Assembly: GCA_021464245.1 (NCBI GenBank)
Contig: JADCRB010000018.1
Coordinates: forward strand, 1,054,001 to 1,118,000
DNA: 64,000 nucleotides
Reading direction: 5' to 3'
Source of the DNA: Carallia brachiata
Taxonomy: Eukaryota > Streptophyta > Magnoliopsida > Malpighiales > Rhizophoraceae
Position 1 is the stretch's first letter. Each line of letters begins with the position of its first letter. The notes below the pieces were generated by a model. It was not told where the DNA came from, did no database searches, and saw only the letters and a program-made list of their open reading frames with translations. Of this stretch, positions 25,129-36,493 are shown in pieces. Made by a program: the position numbers and the translations under genes.

Positions 25129-27170
25129 TTTCTCTATTAGTGATGGGTTTTGTTTTGTGTCACCCCTAACGTTAGCTAAGGTATGTCACCGTTGTTTCTG
25201 GTTGGACGAGCTCAGGGCTCTTAATTGTGAAGGAAAAGGCCATCTTGTAACTAAAAAACTATTGGCTTTGGATTTTCCTTCCTTCCCATTTTCGTGTTTC
25301 GTGCAAGAATTTTGTTTTTTTGTTTTTTTGTTTTTGGGTTAATTCGTGCAAGAATTTCAAGAACATGGGAGTCACCAATGAGATTTTCAGTGTTTTTGGC
25401 CCCAAATACAAGTTAAAGTACATATGTTGAATTAGTGGCAGGGTCTAAGTCAATGGGTTCGACTATTTAGGATGCGAAGAAAATAAAAATCAAAGTTTTC
25501 TCTAATTTTGTTTTTTAAAAAAGAAAAAAAAATATGAATAAAAGAGGACAAAATAAGAGCCCAGGTGTTGGTTAGATGAGATTGGCACGTTCTTGGCAAA
25601 TTTTGAGAAGGGCTAAATCAAAAGTTTTGCTTTTTATAGATTGCAATCAATGAGGGGTTAGGTCCAAATGTGATCATCATTAAAGTCTTGTTTATTTTAC
25701 GTATGAATCGTAGTTCAATGATACTAAATTCGTTTAAGTCTTGAGTTTTGAGTTGTTATACTCTTTCAAAGTAAGATTAACACTCACTAAGCAATAGCTT
25801 TTAAAAGTTTTGAGCTCTTACAAACTACTCTTCCCAGCAAGAGACAAAAAAAAGCAAACAAATGAAAAGCTTGCTTATTGATTTTAGTCGTCTAGTTCGA
25901 TCTGAAAAAAGCAATTACGAATGATTTTTTATTCTCTCGTCGTTTGATTTATGCCAAAACTTTGATGAGGCCTACTACACAGATGAGTCAATATGCAGAA
26001 AATGTAATTAATTTAAAATATTTAATAATTTATTTAATTTTTTTAAAATTTAATATATTTTTTATAATTTAACTGTTCAGATCTTTATAAACCTATTGTA
26101 CTCTCCTTAAATATGGCCACATGTGTTTTCTGAACTTCTATTGATACATTTTTTTTCTGTGCGCGAAATGGTCAAGCTCTCCAATATTCTCTATGCCTTT
26201 CTTCTTCACGATTCGGATGTCATGTGACATGTCTAGTGAAAGATGCAATAATACTATGATTGTCACCCCCTTACTGATTGAATCGACCGGGCGAAGATCA
26301 CGAAGCATGCTAGTTGCGCTTTTTTATTGGATCGTATGTGCAAGCCGATATTTCATCAAGCTGTTGAGGTTCCAAAACCACAAAAAGCCAAGCAAATGAC
26401 TTTGGACAAGTACATAGATAAGAGAAGAATGATGGAAACAAAAAATACATGGGTCATGAGGAAAATCATCATCAAAAGGTATTACATTGAGTTTAGATAG
26501 AAGTATTGGATTAAAAATAATCGATTAAATTTAATACCTATAAAATGAAATATAATTATGAAAGATTGGAGGTTGCTCTAATATTAGTACTCTAATGCCT
26601 AATTCATTATTAACTTAGAAAAGAGAGTGTGTAGATAGTGAAAGGTGTGTGTAAGTATTTGACTTTAGGAGAGAGTGACTCATAGGAGGATTTTTATTTA
26701 TAGAATTTATAAAAGAATGTTAACGTATAGATTAGTAAGACTGTGAGATTAGTGTGTATGAATTTATGATAGACTTACGTAATGATAAACATGAAGAAAA
26801 TAAAATCTAAATTCTAAGGCCTAATACGACCAATTCATTATCAATGGTTATAAAGAGAAAAGAAAAAGTAGAGGGTTGGAGTGGACTTGAACGCGGATTA
26901 GTAACTAGGAAAGGATTGAATTGGACTTGAACCCAGATTAGTAACTACGGCTTTTAAAAGGAATCAAAGCCTATACAATTTAGAATTTACCCATATGGAA
27001 GGCTAATTGAAGTAGATTAGCAAATATATAACACTTACCGAATTGAGTTTTACTGAAGGAAGTGTGTAATTGTTTAAAAAGAAACTTTTAGTCCACCAGA
27101 AAACTTCGATTCAATTGATTGCGAATACACAGCATGTAAAAGGGAATTACAAATGAACGTAAAACACTAA

Positions 27171-27887
27171 GGATTTGTTTGACTTACCTGTTTAATATTG
27201 TTATTACTAGTTATTATTACTGATTGCTGCTACTGATTGCTGATTACTAAAAAATTAATAAAATATTTAGTTAATTTTGTATTTGCTGTTACTATTAAAT
27301 AATTAAATGAATGATTTAGATATTTAATTTATATTAATATATTATATTAACAAAATTATCTTTATATTTTATAATTTTTATTTTTAGAATAAATATTTTA
27401 TAAATAATATTAAGAATTTTTTCACTTAATTTTTATTTTTTAAAAAAATATTAATGTTTACTAGATAATAAAAAAAAAGTGTTTGAAATATTTTTTAAAT
27501 ACCAATATTAATAAAAATTTTAAGTAAGAAAATATTTACGAATTATTAAAAAATAAAAGTGTTATGTTTATATAAATATTGGTGAAGTTTAATAATTATT
27601 AACAAATCATATTTAAGCGTTAAGTAAACAAATTATGAATTTGTATAAATATTATTTGATGACATTTTAATCTATATAAATTATTATTAATATTAAAAAC
27701 TGTAAAGTAACTCAAAAGGTAACAAAAAATAACTCGAATTACTTTTCAATCAGTTTTTTTTGATATCATATAAGAAATTAAGTAGAATCAAACAGCAGTT
27801 CAAAAAAAACTAACCAAATACTCATCTTCTTACTTTTTGAAAATGAAATGTAAATATACCTTCCTAAAAACTAACCCAAACACCCCT
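27171..27887. mobile_element. Tourist-like MITE (PIF/Harbinger type), about 717 bp
   Basis: The left end GGATTTGTTTGACTTAC and the reverse complement of the right end, AGGGGTGTTTGGGTTAG, form imperfect terminal inverted repeats. They are flanked by TAA at 27168-27170 and 27888-27890, the 3-bp duplication typical of PIF/Harbinger. The inside is AT-rich and non-coding. A partial relative lies at 23345-23700. Confidence 0.55.
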
Positions 27888-28735
27888 TAAACTAAATGGA
27901 AAGAAACATGAAAAAAAAATCAAAATTTTTGAAAAACTAAGTTATGGCGGGAGAGTCATCTCACGTCTGACGACCGCCATTTTGCCATTAGGATCACAGT
28001 TCAATTAACTAAACTGAACCCTCATAATTATTCTTAAATTGAAATTTTCGATTATGTAAAATTAAAAACTGTTTCCAAACTAAAAATTTGATTAACTGAA
28101 ATTCGGTTAACTGAAAATTTTAGTTTAATTTTAATTAACTATTCGATTAACTGAATTTAATAACAAAAATATCTAAACTTATAAACTAAATGTAAAAGAA
28201 ATATTTTTGATATATATTTTTTAACAAAATTATAACTATCATTATATAAAAAAAAATAAGCAATCATTTGAGATATAATAACATTTTATTAACATTTATT
28301 TATTAACAATCGTGGTATTAATATATTTTTCTATTATTAGAATATATATTAGTATTTCAGTTCAATTCAGTTAACTATAATTTTTTAATATTAGAAATGA
28401 AAACTGAACTGAAAAGTATTAATTTTATTTAGTTCAGTTAATTAATTATAAAATTAATTTAATTAACTGAAAATTCAATTTAATTTTCTTGATTATTTAA
28501 AATTTTTAATTTTTTTAAACACTCTTATATAAGTGTCAGCCTTTCGGGAAAGAGATAGAAATCAATATGCACATCCTATTGATTCAATGGAGGGTGATAG
28601 TACTTAGTAGGCTATTGAAGTGACAAATTAGCAGTTGTGTTGAATTTGAGTTTCATCTATTCTGAATTTTAGATGCATTAGTTTTTGGAGTATGGAGTTT
28701 TAAGTATATTAATTTTAAATTTATCAGATTTGGTG

Positions 28736-28773
28736 TATATATATATATATATATTATATATATATATATATAT
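28736..28773. repeat. (AT)n microsatellite
   Basis: Alternating AT with a single TT interruption, in AT-rich intergenic DNA. Confidence 0.9.
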
Positions 28774-29637
28774 TTATATTTTAGTGCAGTTAGTATATAC
28801 TATTATTGATAGTCGTACATTTTAGCAAAATGTTTTGAATTGTATCAACATAACGGTGTTTTTAACGTAATTAGTATTATAATTATATATGTGAAATATA
28901 CATAATGACTATGTTTCGATATTACTCTTCTCATTTCTCAAGGCACAAAAACTTGCGTCATATATTACATTTCTTTATCACATTACTTTGGAAAACAACT
29001 AGTTGGAGCCTTGGACTCACTTAATAAACAACGGAAAAAATCAAAAAGCATAAAAAATAATATTTTATATCATAAATTGTAGTACGTACTATATTTCAAA
29101 ATATTTTATTGTATGGATTTGAGCGTTAACTCAAACAATTGACGGCTTCAACTATTAGGCGAGAGGTTCAACAATTATTTAACTTCATTCTTCTTTTTTC
29201 AAAATACCCAATGGGAAAAAAATATTTTATTGTATTTATACACTTTGTACACAAAATGGTGAGGTTACTTATTATTATTTATTATTATCATTTTTTATCT
29301 AATAAAATTGATAGTTCGGCCAAAAAAAAAGAGAGAGGATGAAAGATGAAAATGAAGTTTGAATATTTATTAAACTGCCACTAACCAGTTCAGTTATGAA
29401 GCTCCTCGTTTATTAGTTTTTTTTTTTGGTTTACAGCGGGCTTGCAGTTTTCTTTGGGCTCGAACCCGGCCCCATTAGTACGGACGGTCGGGGGCCCTCG
29501 GTCCATTTTCGTGGGCTAGAAGATCATAGATGGGACCACCACCACCAGCAGCCCAGGCTCGCGGGACACGTTTCAGACCAGTACGGTGACGTTTCATCTC
29601 CTGCGCAAAAACGATATTGCGAAAGCTCAGAGTCTAA

Positions 29638-30120
29638 CACTGTGTTTGGGTAAATTTATTGAGAGAGAGGAAAGTAAGGGAAAGGAAAGTAGATGAGAGG
29701 ATCATTAGAGGAAGAGAATATTTTTTATCTTCTCTTGTGTTTGGAAAGAGGTGATGAGAGGGAGGAAAATTATAAATTTTTTTGTTTGGGAAATAGTGGA
29801 AAATGGAGGAGAAGAATATAAAATGTGTTGAAATAATAATTTTATCTTTCATAATAAATTCTATTAAAATATTTTATTTAGGTAAAATTATAATTTTTAA
29901 ATTATGTAAGGGTAATTGAGTCATTTAATAAATTTAGTATGAGAACTAACAACTTTTCTCCTATTTTTGGAAGGATTGGTTTTAGTGGGGTAGGGAAGAT
30001 TAGGGGAATTAGAAACTTTTCTCTCCCACACTTCTCAAATATTTCCCAAATACAACAATTTACCTTAATTTTCTCACTTTCCTCTCCCTCCCTCCACTTT
30101 CCCCCTTCCCAAACACAGTA
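29638..30120. mobile_element. Tourist-like MITE, 483 bp, upstream of TIM22
   Basis: Terminal inverted repeats CACTGTGTTTGGGTAAATTT (left) and TACTGTGTTTGGGAAGGGGG (right, reverse-complemented) share their first 13 bp except one. Purine-rich sub-terminal GGAAAGTGGAGGG-like blocks pair further inside. A TAA duplication flanks it exactly at 29635-29637 and 30121-30123. No coding capacity. It ends about 180 bp before the likely TIM22 5' leader. Confidence 0.75.
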
Positions 30121-30304
30121 TAAGAGTCAGAGAGAAGCCTAGTCTTCTTCTTCTTGCATCCCAAGTTTAATTAACCTCGTAAAAGGTTAATAAATTAACT
30201 TGTTGAGAAAGAAGAATCTTTTGTTTTTATTGTCTTTTGTCTTGTTTTGTCCATAATGTTTGCTAAAACCTTAAAAACCTCAACTCAACTGAACTGAACC
30301 ATCG

Positions 30305-30385
30305 ATGGCGGTGGCCGCCGCTCCTAAACCCTATAATAACCCATCCGTTGCTCTTCCCTCTCTGCTTCTGCTTCATTGGTTTTAA
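30305..30385 (+). other. Short upstream open frame in the presumed TIM22 leader
   Basis: ATG GCG GTG GCC GCC in good context opens a 26-codon frame (MAVAAAPKPYNNPSVALP, then a Leu-rich end and TAA). It lies about 460 bp before the TIM22 start and contains a telo-box-like AAACCCTA at 30327-30334. If the TIM22 transcript starts upstream of it, it is a uORF. No transcript evidence is available here. Confidence 0.3.
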
Positions 30386-30766
30386 ATAAACAAAAGCCCT
30401 CTATTTTCACCTCGTTCGCTTCTTTTTCTACCTTGAGGTAGCGGAACATTTTCTTTTGGTCTTTTTTTTTTTTTTTTTCCCTGAAAGGAACTTTATTGTG
30501 TTAATATTGAGATTTTTATTTTGGGGGATTATAATTATAGCATGGCAATTCGGCTCTGTCTATCCAACTATTCCTGGGGTTCTTGATTTTTGGTGGGCCA
30601 TATTGGATCCGGAATTGGGGGGAATTGATGTCTTTTGGATTCTTTAATTTTCTCTTTAAAAAAAAAAAAAAAACCCCTGTATTTATGATATGGCAAATTT
30701 GTCTCGGCACAGTGTTTGATATTGTATGCCTCTTTTTGGTTATGTAGTTTTATTGTTGTTTTATCA

Positions 30767-32847
30767 ATGGCAACCAATTCTGGAAATGAATCCAACAACG
30801 GTGCTTCGAGCTCGAAGGAAGGGGAAATGCCCCCTCAATTACGGGGTTTTAGACAGCCTACGATGGAAGAGATTCGTGCCCAAGAAGTTTGGGACAACTG
30901 TTTTGTCCGCAGTGTTTTTAGTGGAATCATGGGTGAGTCTAATTTCTCTCCCCTTGTAGTTCCTTGTCTTTTTGTTTTTGAATTTTTTAACCCTAATAAT
31001 GAAGGATTGGCAGAAAAAACACTATGCTTGAAATCTTGGATGGCAAAATATTATAATTACTTTGAATGGAATTGTCTTCGTCAACTGTACATTTTGTATA
31101 TCATGGTATCAAGTTCCCTTTAATATTCTTGTGAGCAATATTAGGAGTTCCATTAGTCTTGCATTTTTTTTTGGATAAGTGATAGGATGCAGTACTTTGT
31201 GGTTGTTGGTCTCTCTATGGTGGGATTGTTTTGTAGGAGGCGGTCTGGGCTTGTTTATGGGTCTGTTTCTTGGTGCCCTGGATAATCCCATAATGCAAGA
31301 AGAGATGACTGGAAGGCAGCAATTCATTTACACTGCAAAGCAGATGGGGTCGAGGAGTTGGAGCTCGTGCAAGGCATTTGCAGTTATGGGATTGATTTTC
31401 TCAGCTACTGAGTGCGTTGTTGAGAAGGTATAATGGAGAATTGATGAAATGATTTTGAGTGTGCCGTTGATTTTCTCTAGATCATGTTGTGCGTTCGGAA
31501 TGTTAATTGTTGGCTTTGGTTTATTGATTGTTTAAAGGCACGGGCAAAACATGACATGACGAATACAGTTGTTGCTGGCTGCGTAACAGGAGGCGCAATA
31601 TCAGCAAAAGGTGCCTTTCTGCTTTCTCATGATTCTCTGTTATATATGTAGAGCTGTGTTTGATGATTCAGTTTCCCTTCATTTACACATAATTATAGCT
31701 TTGAAGTGGTTCGCTGTTCTATTTGTTTGTACCCCTATGACATATTTTGAGAAGATCGCACATTTTTTGAATTGAAGGATGTAAGCTCTTTGATCATTTT
31801 TTTTTAATGAATATTTTCATTGCTTTCCATTCCACTTTGGTATTTTCTGTGTCAAGCAAATTTAGAAATCAGCTAACATTTGGCAAAGGTTTCTAGGAAC
31901 TCTGTTTTACATCTCAAGTTTCCAGATAATGATTTTGTTAGGGAACCCAGCTAATCTCTAATGTGTCTGATATCAATGGAGGACAAAAGCCTGTTGTCAC
32001 TTCTCAGTTTACTCGATTATCTTTTTTGTATTCTCTCAAAAAACAAAAAGTGTTTTGTTAAATAATCTTGTGTTTTCTGTCCATTTGGCGACTATTCTTT
32101 CTTTATGGCTTATAGCATAGAACAAGTTGTTGGGGGTCAATGAGGTGGTTATAAATCATTAGTAATTCTAGGAGGCTGCACTATTAATTTCTTGTCTCTG
32201 TATAAATAGACTGCTTTAGTGTCCTAGTTGCTGATGTTGAACATGGTTGACATGATTGCCTTTACTAGAAATCATAAATTTATGTTCGGATTGAAACACT
32301 CTCTCAAATTTCCTGGCCGATTTACTTTCCTCAGTCAATCAAACAAGTAATTGACATTTTCTTTTGGTACTTTGACTTGCAGTCATAGAAGTTCATTGTG
32401 GTTCTATATTTACAAAAAATAAAACAGTTGTTCTGTTGGTATTTTCAAATACATTAAAAGTTCTAATGTGTTCCTTGAACAGAGTTGAAAGTTGAAACAC
32501 AGAGATTACGGGATCCAGAGCGGATGGTTTTGCTCTAAAACTTGGTTTTTATTTCTAATTGGCAACTTCATTCGTTTGCCTTATATACAAGTATGTAACA
32601 GGGATCATTGCTTGGAAAATGTGTATGTGGGAGGGGATACCTAACATGAGGCTTACTTCAAAACAAAAACTGGAATCCTGCCTACATGTTTCCAATTGTT
32701 ATCTTCACTCGATGTGTTGCAATATACAAGTTCCCTTAGATACCTGCCACTGTAATTGCAGGTGGTCCAAAAGCAGCGTGCGCTGGTTGTGCTGGTTTTG
32801 CTGCATTCTCAGTCTTAATAGAGAAGTTCCTTGAGAGAACAAGTTGA
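30767..32847 (+). CDS. TIM22: Mitochondrial import inner membrane translocase subunit TIM22
   Basis: Channel-forming subunit of the TIM22 carrier translocase, which inserts multi-spanning carrier proteins into the mitochondrial inner membrane. Four exons: 30767-30932, 31237-31427, 31538-31610, 32762-32847. All borders are GT-AG, totalling 516 nt for 171 residues, the normal plant size. After a polar Ser/Asn-rich N-terminus comes the conserved PTMEEIRAQEVWDNC segment. The Tim17/22/23 core follows, with glycine-rich helix GGGLGLFMGLFLGALDNP, then MGSRSWSSCKAFAVMG, and VVAGCVTGGAISAKGGPKAA in the last third, where Gly-rich transmembrane packing is expected. The Cys pairs typical of TIM22 are present. 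Close to Arabidopsis TIM22 from memory. The intron before the last exon is long (1151 bp). The gene looks intact. Confidence 0.95.
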
Positions 32848-33130
32848 GAGGACAATTTGCTACTCTAGTTTTGCTTACATTGGTTATCAATCGGCAAATA
32901 GGTAAGGGAAGTTGCTTATTTCGGAAAACCTCTGATTTCTGTTCTTGCCTGCATTTTTTTCCCAGAATTAGCCCTGGTGATTGCTGGGATTTTGTTGAAA
33001 ACGAGGGTTATAGTCTTGTAACGTTTCAACTATTGTATTTGCTATTTCAATTAGCACATTTTACTCTTCATATTTACAAAAATCGGCTGTGGATCATTTG
33101 GGACATCAGATTTTTGGTGGAATAAGTTTG

Positions 33131-33466
33131 ATAGGACTTTATGATTTTTTTTTCATTTGAGGCCTAAATAAATTTTTTATTTAAGTTCTAAACTTTTATC
33201 TTTTATTCTATTTGAATTCTTTTGTGAATAGAATTGAATTAAAACTGTTTAGTATTTCTTTGATCAAACGAAAATTGTATCAAATACTAAAATATATCGC
33301 CAAAAAAAATACCGAAATATGTGCCCATATTCCGCTCACGAGCGACTGACTGATGAAATAAAAGGTACAACACTCGGATAAAGTAAAAGGTAAGGGTTTA
33401 AGATATTCAAATAGAAAATTTAAAAAATTTAAGTAGAAAAAATTATAAAAGTTTAAGTTCATGAGG
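33131..33466. mobile_element. AT-rich foldback (MITE-like) element, copy 2
   Basis: Left arm (about 33131-33232) and right arm (about 33385-33466) are imperfect reverse complements. The left arm shares the blocks ATGATTTTTTTTTCATTTGA and ATTTTTTATTTAAGTT, and a CTATTTGAATTCTTTTGT core, with the element at 5035-5318, so the two belong to one family. The loop here is longer (about 150 bp). Confidence 0.6.
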
Positions 33467-33480
33467 CTTTGGTTATCATA

Positions 33481-33724
33481 GTGTTTGGTGTGTAAGAGAA
33501 AATGAGGAAAGGAATTTTTGTATATTTTTTTTCTCTCAATTTTCTATCTTAATCTAAACAATTTATTTTTATTATTATTATTTTTTTTTACAAATTATTA
33601 TTTATTTTTTCTTTTATCATACTTTTTTTTTCTTAATTTTCTCTCACCATTCTAAACAATTTTATTTTCTCTACAATTTTTTTTTTCCCCCACCTTTTCC
33701 TACATTTCCTCACACTCCAAACAC
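33481..33724. mobile_element. MITE with GTGTTTGG ends
   Basis: GTGTTTGGTGTGTAAGAG at the left pairs with GTGTTTGGAGTGTGAGGA (right end reverse-complemented), and GAGGAAAGG-like purine blocks continue the pairing. The inside is T-rich and non-coding. A target duplication is not obvious. It abuts foldback copy 2, suggesting nested or preferred insertion. Confidence 0.5.
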
Positions 33725-34569
33725 GAGCTTCGCATAGATTGGACGATGCTGGGCTCGGCTTCAAGGCAACTTAACGTCTCCATCTTTCAACCTTTGCAAT
33801 GCTTGGCAAGTCGGCTCCGCGAAGGGAGTGGGTCACGGTGAATACCCTTTTTCTCAAGTAGCTTAAAGGATAAATTAATTTGAAGGTTATGTAAAGAAAG
33901 TCCTTAGTTCGTAGAAACATTAATTAGTAGCAGTAGAACAGTTATACGCAATTGATCCAGGCCTGATACAGAAAAGACAGGATGGCACATATGAACACCT
34001 CTAGCTAGAGGTTATGGTAAAGGGCAAGAGCTTGTCAAGAAAGTTGCAAGGAAAATTACTCCGATTAACATCATTACACCACCAATGAAGGAAGTAAAAT
34101 TATTATGATTCAAAACTCTAGTTAATAATCATACCGTAAACTTTGCTGGAAAAAAAAAAACTATAAAACTATTTTCTTCTTGCTCTCCTTAGAATCCCTT
34201 ACTCAGCCACAACATTCTAGGAGAGGTTTATTCAAAGAGCAATAATTGGTGGGATTTAAGATGGGATTTAAGTGATATGCACAGATAAAACTATGGGATG
34301 GTTCGGAATTGCTGGCCTTGTCAAGGTACATTATTCCCCTTTCAATTAAGTACCCATTATGCACAAAAAGCATCAAATGAATAAGCAAACGAGAAAAACA
34401 ACACCAAAATTAAGCCTCCGGCCTCATCAAACTGAAAAGGAAACATTTTTCCAACATCATGTAAGTTCACAAGAAAAAAAAGAAAAAAGGAACATAGGAA
34501 TGGAAGAGGAAGAAAAACGACTGACTGGCAACCCGACCCGATCCGCCACCAACCCACATGTCATCATCG

Positions 34570-35079
34570 TCATGCACCAGGAGCCGCATCCTTCACCTTG
34601 CTCTGCCAATACCCACCGTATTCCCTAGCATAGTCCTTCACATGGCTAGCCGTGTCATAGATTCGGCTCCGGGCATAATCCACCCGGTCCGACCCAGGCG
34701 GATGCATCCCTCTAAAGTATCTATACATCCAAGACAATCCAGCCACAACCGCTACTCCAAACCCACAAAACAACAAGATTCCGGAAAGAATAACAAAGAG
34801 GAATATGGCGGCCGGAACCCATATTGGGCTCGATAAGATGATCAAAGGAGCAAAAAAGATAAGGCCCAGAACGGCTACTGTCACAGTGATGCCCGAGAGG
34901 ACTAATAATATGGAGCCAGAGATCAGAAGGGTTAAGAAACCGATGAGTTGTGATGAGTTTGGCGCATGGATTTGGAGTTTCTGGAGAAATGTAGAAGCGG
35001 TGGTTGTGGGGGGACTACCGGCCGAGACGGCGGCGGGTCTCGGAGCCCGTTGATGAGCGGCACGGTCACGGTCAGCCAT
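34570..35079 (-). CDS. Small oleosin of the universal (U) type
   Basis: Structural protein that coats oil bodies: a hydrophobic hairpin plunges into the triacylglycerol core and is flanked by amphipathic surface arms. Single exon, 169 residues. The N-terminus (1-40) is polar. A ~70-residue uncharged segment (about 44-115) carries the diagnostic proline knot PX5SPX3P (Pro78, Ser84-Pro85, Pro89). The C-terminal arm is amphipathic and ends in AAPGA, which I recall as the hallmark of U-type oleosins (Arabidopsis At1g48990/At3g18570/At2g25890 class). The open frame extends a further 57 codons upstream, but MADRDRA at 35079 is the first in-frame ATG, lies downstream of a TATA box, and gives the family's usual length. 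The upstream ABRE and RY motifs predict ABA- and ABI3/FUS3-dependent seed expression. Confidence 0.96.
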   Translation of the reverse strand: MADRDRAAHQRAPRPAAVSAGSPPTTTASTFLQKLQIHAPNSSQLIGFLTLLISGSILLVLSGITVTVAVLGLIFFAPLIILSSPIWVPAAIFLFVILSGILLFCGFGVAVVAGLSWMYRYFRGMHPPGSDRVDYARSRIYDTASHVKDYAREYGGYWQSKVKDAAPGA

Positions 35080-35143
35080 TAGCGAAAACCAAAAGAAAGA
35101 GTGGCCAAAGGGTTGTTTTTCTCGGAAGAATGGGTTGGGGTTT

Positions 35144-35251
35144 GATATATGGGGAGGGGACAGGTGTTCAGGTGGTGGGGGTTCGGAGATGCATGCAATG
35201 GCACACGTGGAGGGATGGATGCAGTGTCCCACGCCTAGATATGAGTGCATG
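35144..35251 (-). promoter_or_regulatory. Oleosin promoter: TATA box, RY repeats and ABRE/G-box
   Basis: Read on the minus strand, ATATATC (about 35150-35144) sits about 65-70 bp before the ATG. Further upstream is a CATGCA RY motif (35197-35192) and a G-box/ABRE core CACGTG (35209-35204) only 6 bp away, then a second CATGCA (35251-35246). RY plus ABRE is the classic seed-maturation module bound by B3 factors (ABI3/FUS3) and bZIP factors (ABI5/bZIP53 group). Binding here is inferred from motif and gene type. Confidence 0.7.
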
Positions 35252-36493
35252 GGTTACTGACTTTTTCTTCTTTTTTTTGCTTTTTTTTGGGACTTTCAAT
35301 TCTTCAAGATTCAATCTTATGCAGGTGTAGTTAGGATTTCATGGTGTCTGACTCCGTATGGATTCTTATTTTTCAATTTTCAGGGCTTGTCTATAATACA
35401 GCATTCCAAAAATTAGAGGTGAGGTGAGAAAATCTGAATTTATTCAAGTGCTATAAGAGAATTTTATATTTTAAATATGAGATCGTAATTAGTATCGTAA
35501 CAATCTGTCATGTTCGGCAATTTCGCGTCCATACGGATTAGCTTTGCCCTTCCGGACAAGCACTACGATTTCACGATTACCACCTCCTTGGCTTTACACT
35601 AAATTTAGTCCCTAGTGTTAACAGATAACGGAAAGAATAATGAATGACTTTAATATTAATTGATATGATTCTTAAGTAAACCGCACCATATAAAGTGGTT
35701 ATTAAAGTATGAGAGTCTAAATTTACATGAGTCTCATAAGAAAACCTAAACATCGTATTTGCATATGGGATTGCAATTAGGATTTTGACAACAATTGTCT
35801 AAGAGAACAGACAAAAAGGTTAAAACATGTCAAACATGAAGGGACACCATGTCTGCAGAAGCTCTCTAAGCAGTTCGTGAAATAGATTCTAGATCAGATA
35901 AAGCCCTTAATATAACTTTTAGTTTATTTTTATATTCCAAAATTAACAAATAGAGTTTTGCAGTTAGAAAGAACCGAAATCTAATCAGGCATTATATGGT
36001 TCAGCTCCAGTTCTAAGTTGGTTTTGCTTCATGAATTCAGTTTTCGTTCCAAACAAATTGAGTCTAATTATGAACTTAATTTCGATTGCTTCTGATTTCA
36101 ATTTTGATTTAGTTTGATTCAATTACTGAGTTGGTTCAGGTCAAGGCCTACTCGAGGGCCATCATGATAAAAAAGAAGAAAGGAAAGGTGTAACTGTGCG
36201 TGTAATTTCATGAGTACATGTATTTTGATCAAAGAAAATATCGGTGTGTAAATTTTAGCGTATCAATTTATATCTCGAATGAAATAAAAATAATAATTTT
36301 TACAAGAAAACTGAAAATATTTGTAATAAAAAAAGTACATTTTGATTTTTGTAACAAATACTATCAATCTTGTTATCATATTCAGAACAGTAACGAAGAC
36401 ACTAAAATTTTGTTCGTGTAATAGTGCTCGAAAAAACCCCTCGCAATGTATCTAGCTAGCAGCTTCCAAAGGCATGAAATAACCAAAGTAACA
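35252..36493. other. Intergenic, no gene seen
   Basis: About 1.2 kb between the divergent-side flank of the oleosin and the 3' end of the CHUP1-like pseudogene. Mixed AT-rich DNA with a few GTT/GAATT-rich diverged motifs. Nothing I can name. Confidence 0.5.

Larger units (their letters stand above)
25129..29637. other. Gene-poor AT-rich region
   Basis: No gene is supported. It includes a possible SINE relic near 25700-25800, an imperfect direct repeat of about 45 bp near 26874-26946 (each copy contains GGACTTGAAC and GATTAGTAACTA), the MITE at 27171-27887, a region at about 27990-28510 rich in GTTAACTGAA/TTCAGTTAAC inverted motifs, and an (AT)n run at 28736-28773. A GC-richer patch at 29430-29630 has an open frame with no recognisable domain. 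Confidence 0.5.
32848..34569. other. Intergenic between convergent TIM22 and oleosin genes
   Basis: Holds the TIM22 3' UTR, a foldback element (33131-33466) immediately followed by a MITE (33481-33724), and the oleosin 3' flank. No gene seen. Minus-strand open frames at 34203-34557 are low-complexity and have no recognisable domain. Confidence 0.5.

Noticed and set aside
29426..29653. Plus-strand 75-codon frame in a GC-rich patch
   Set aside because: It runs into the MITE at 29638, has no domain and does not join any neighbouring exon.
34203..34557. Minus-strand frames downstream of the oleosin
   Set aside because: Phe/Leu-rich frames without domains, lying in the oleosin 3' flank.
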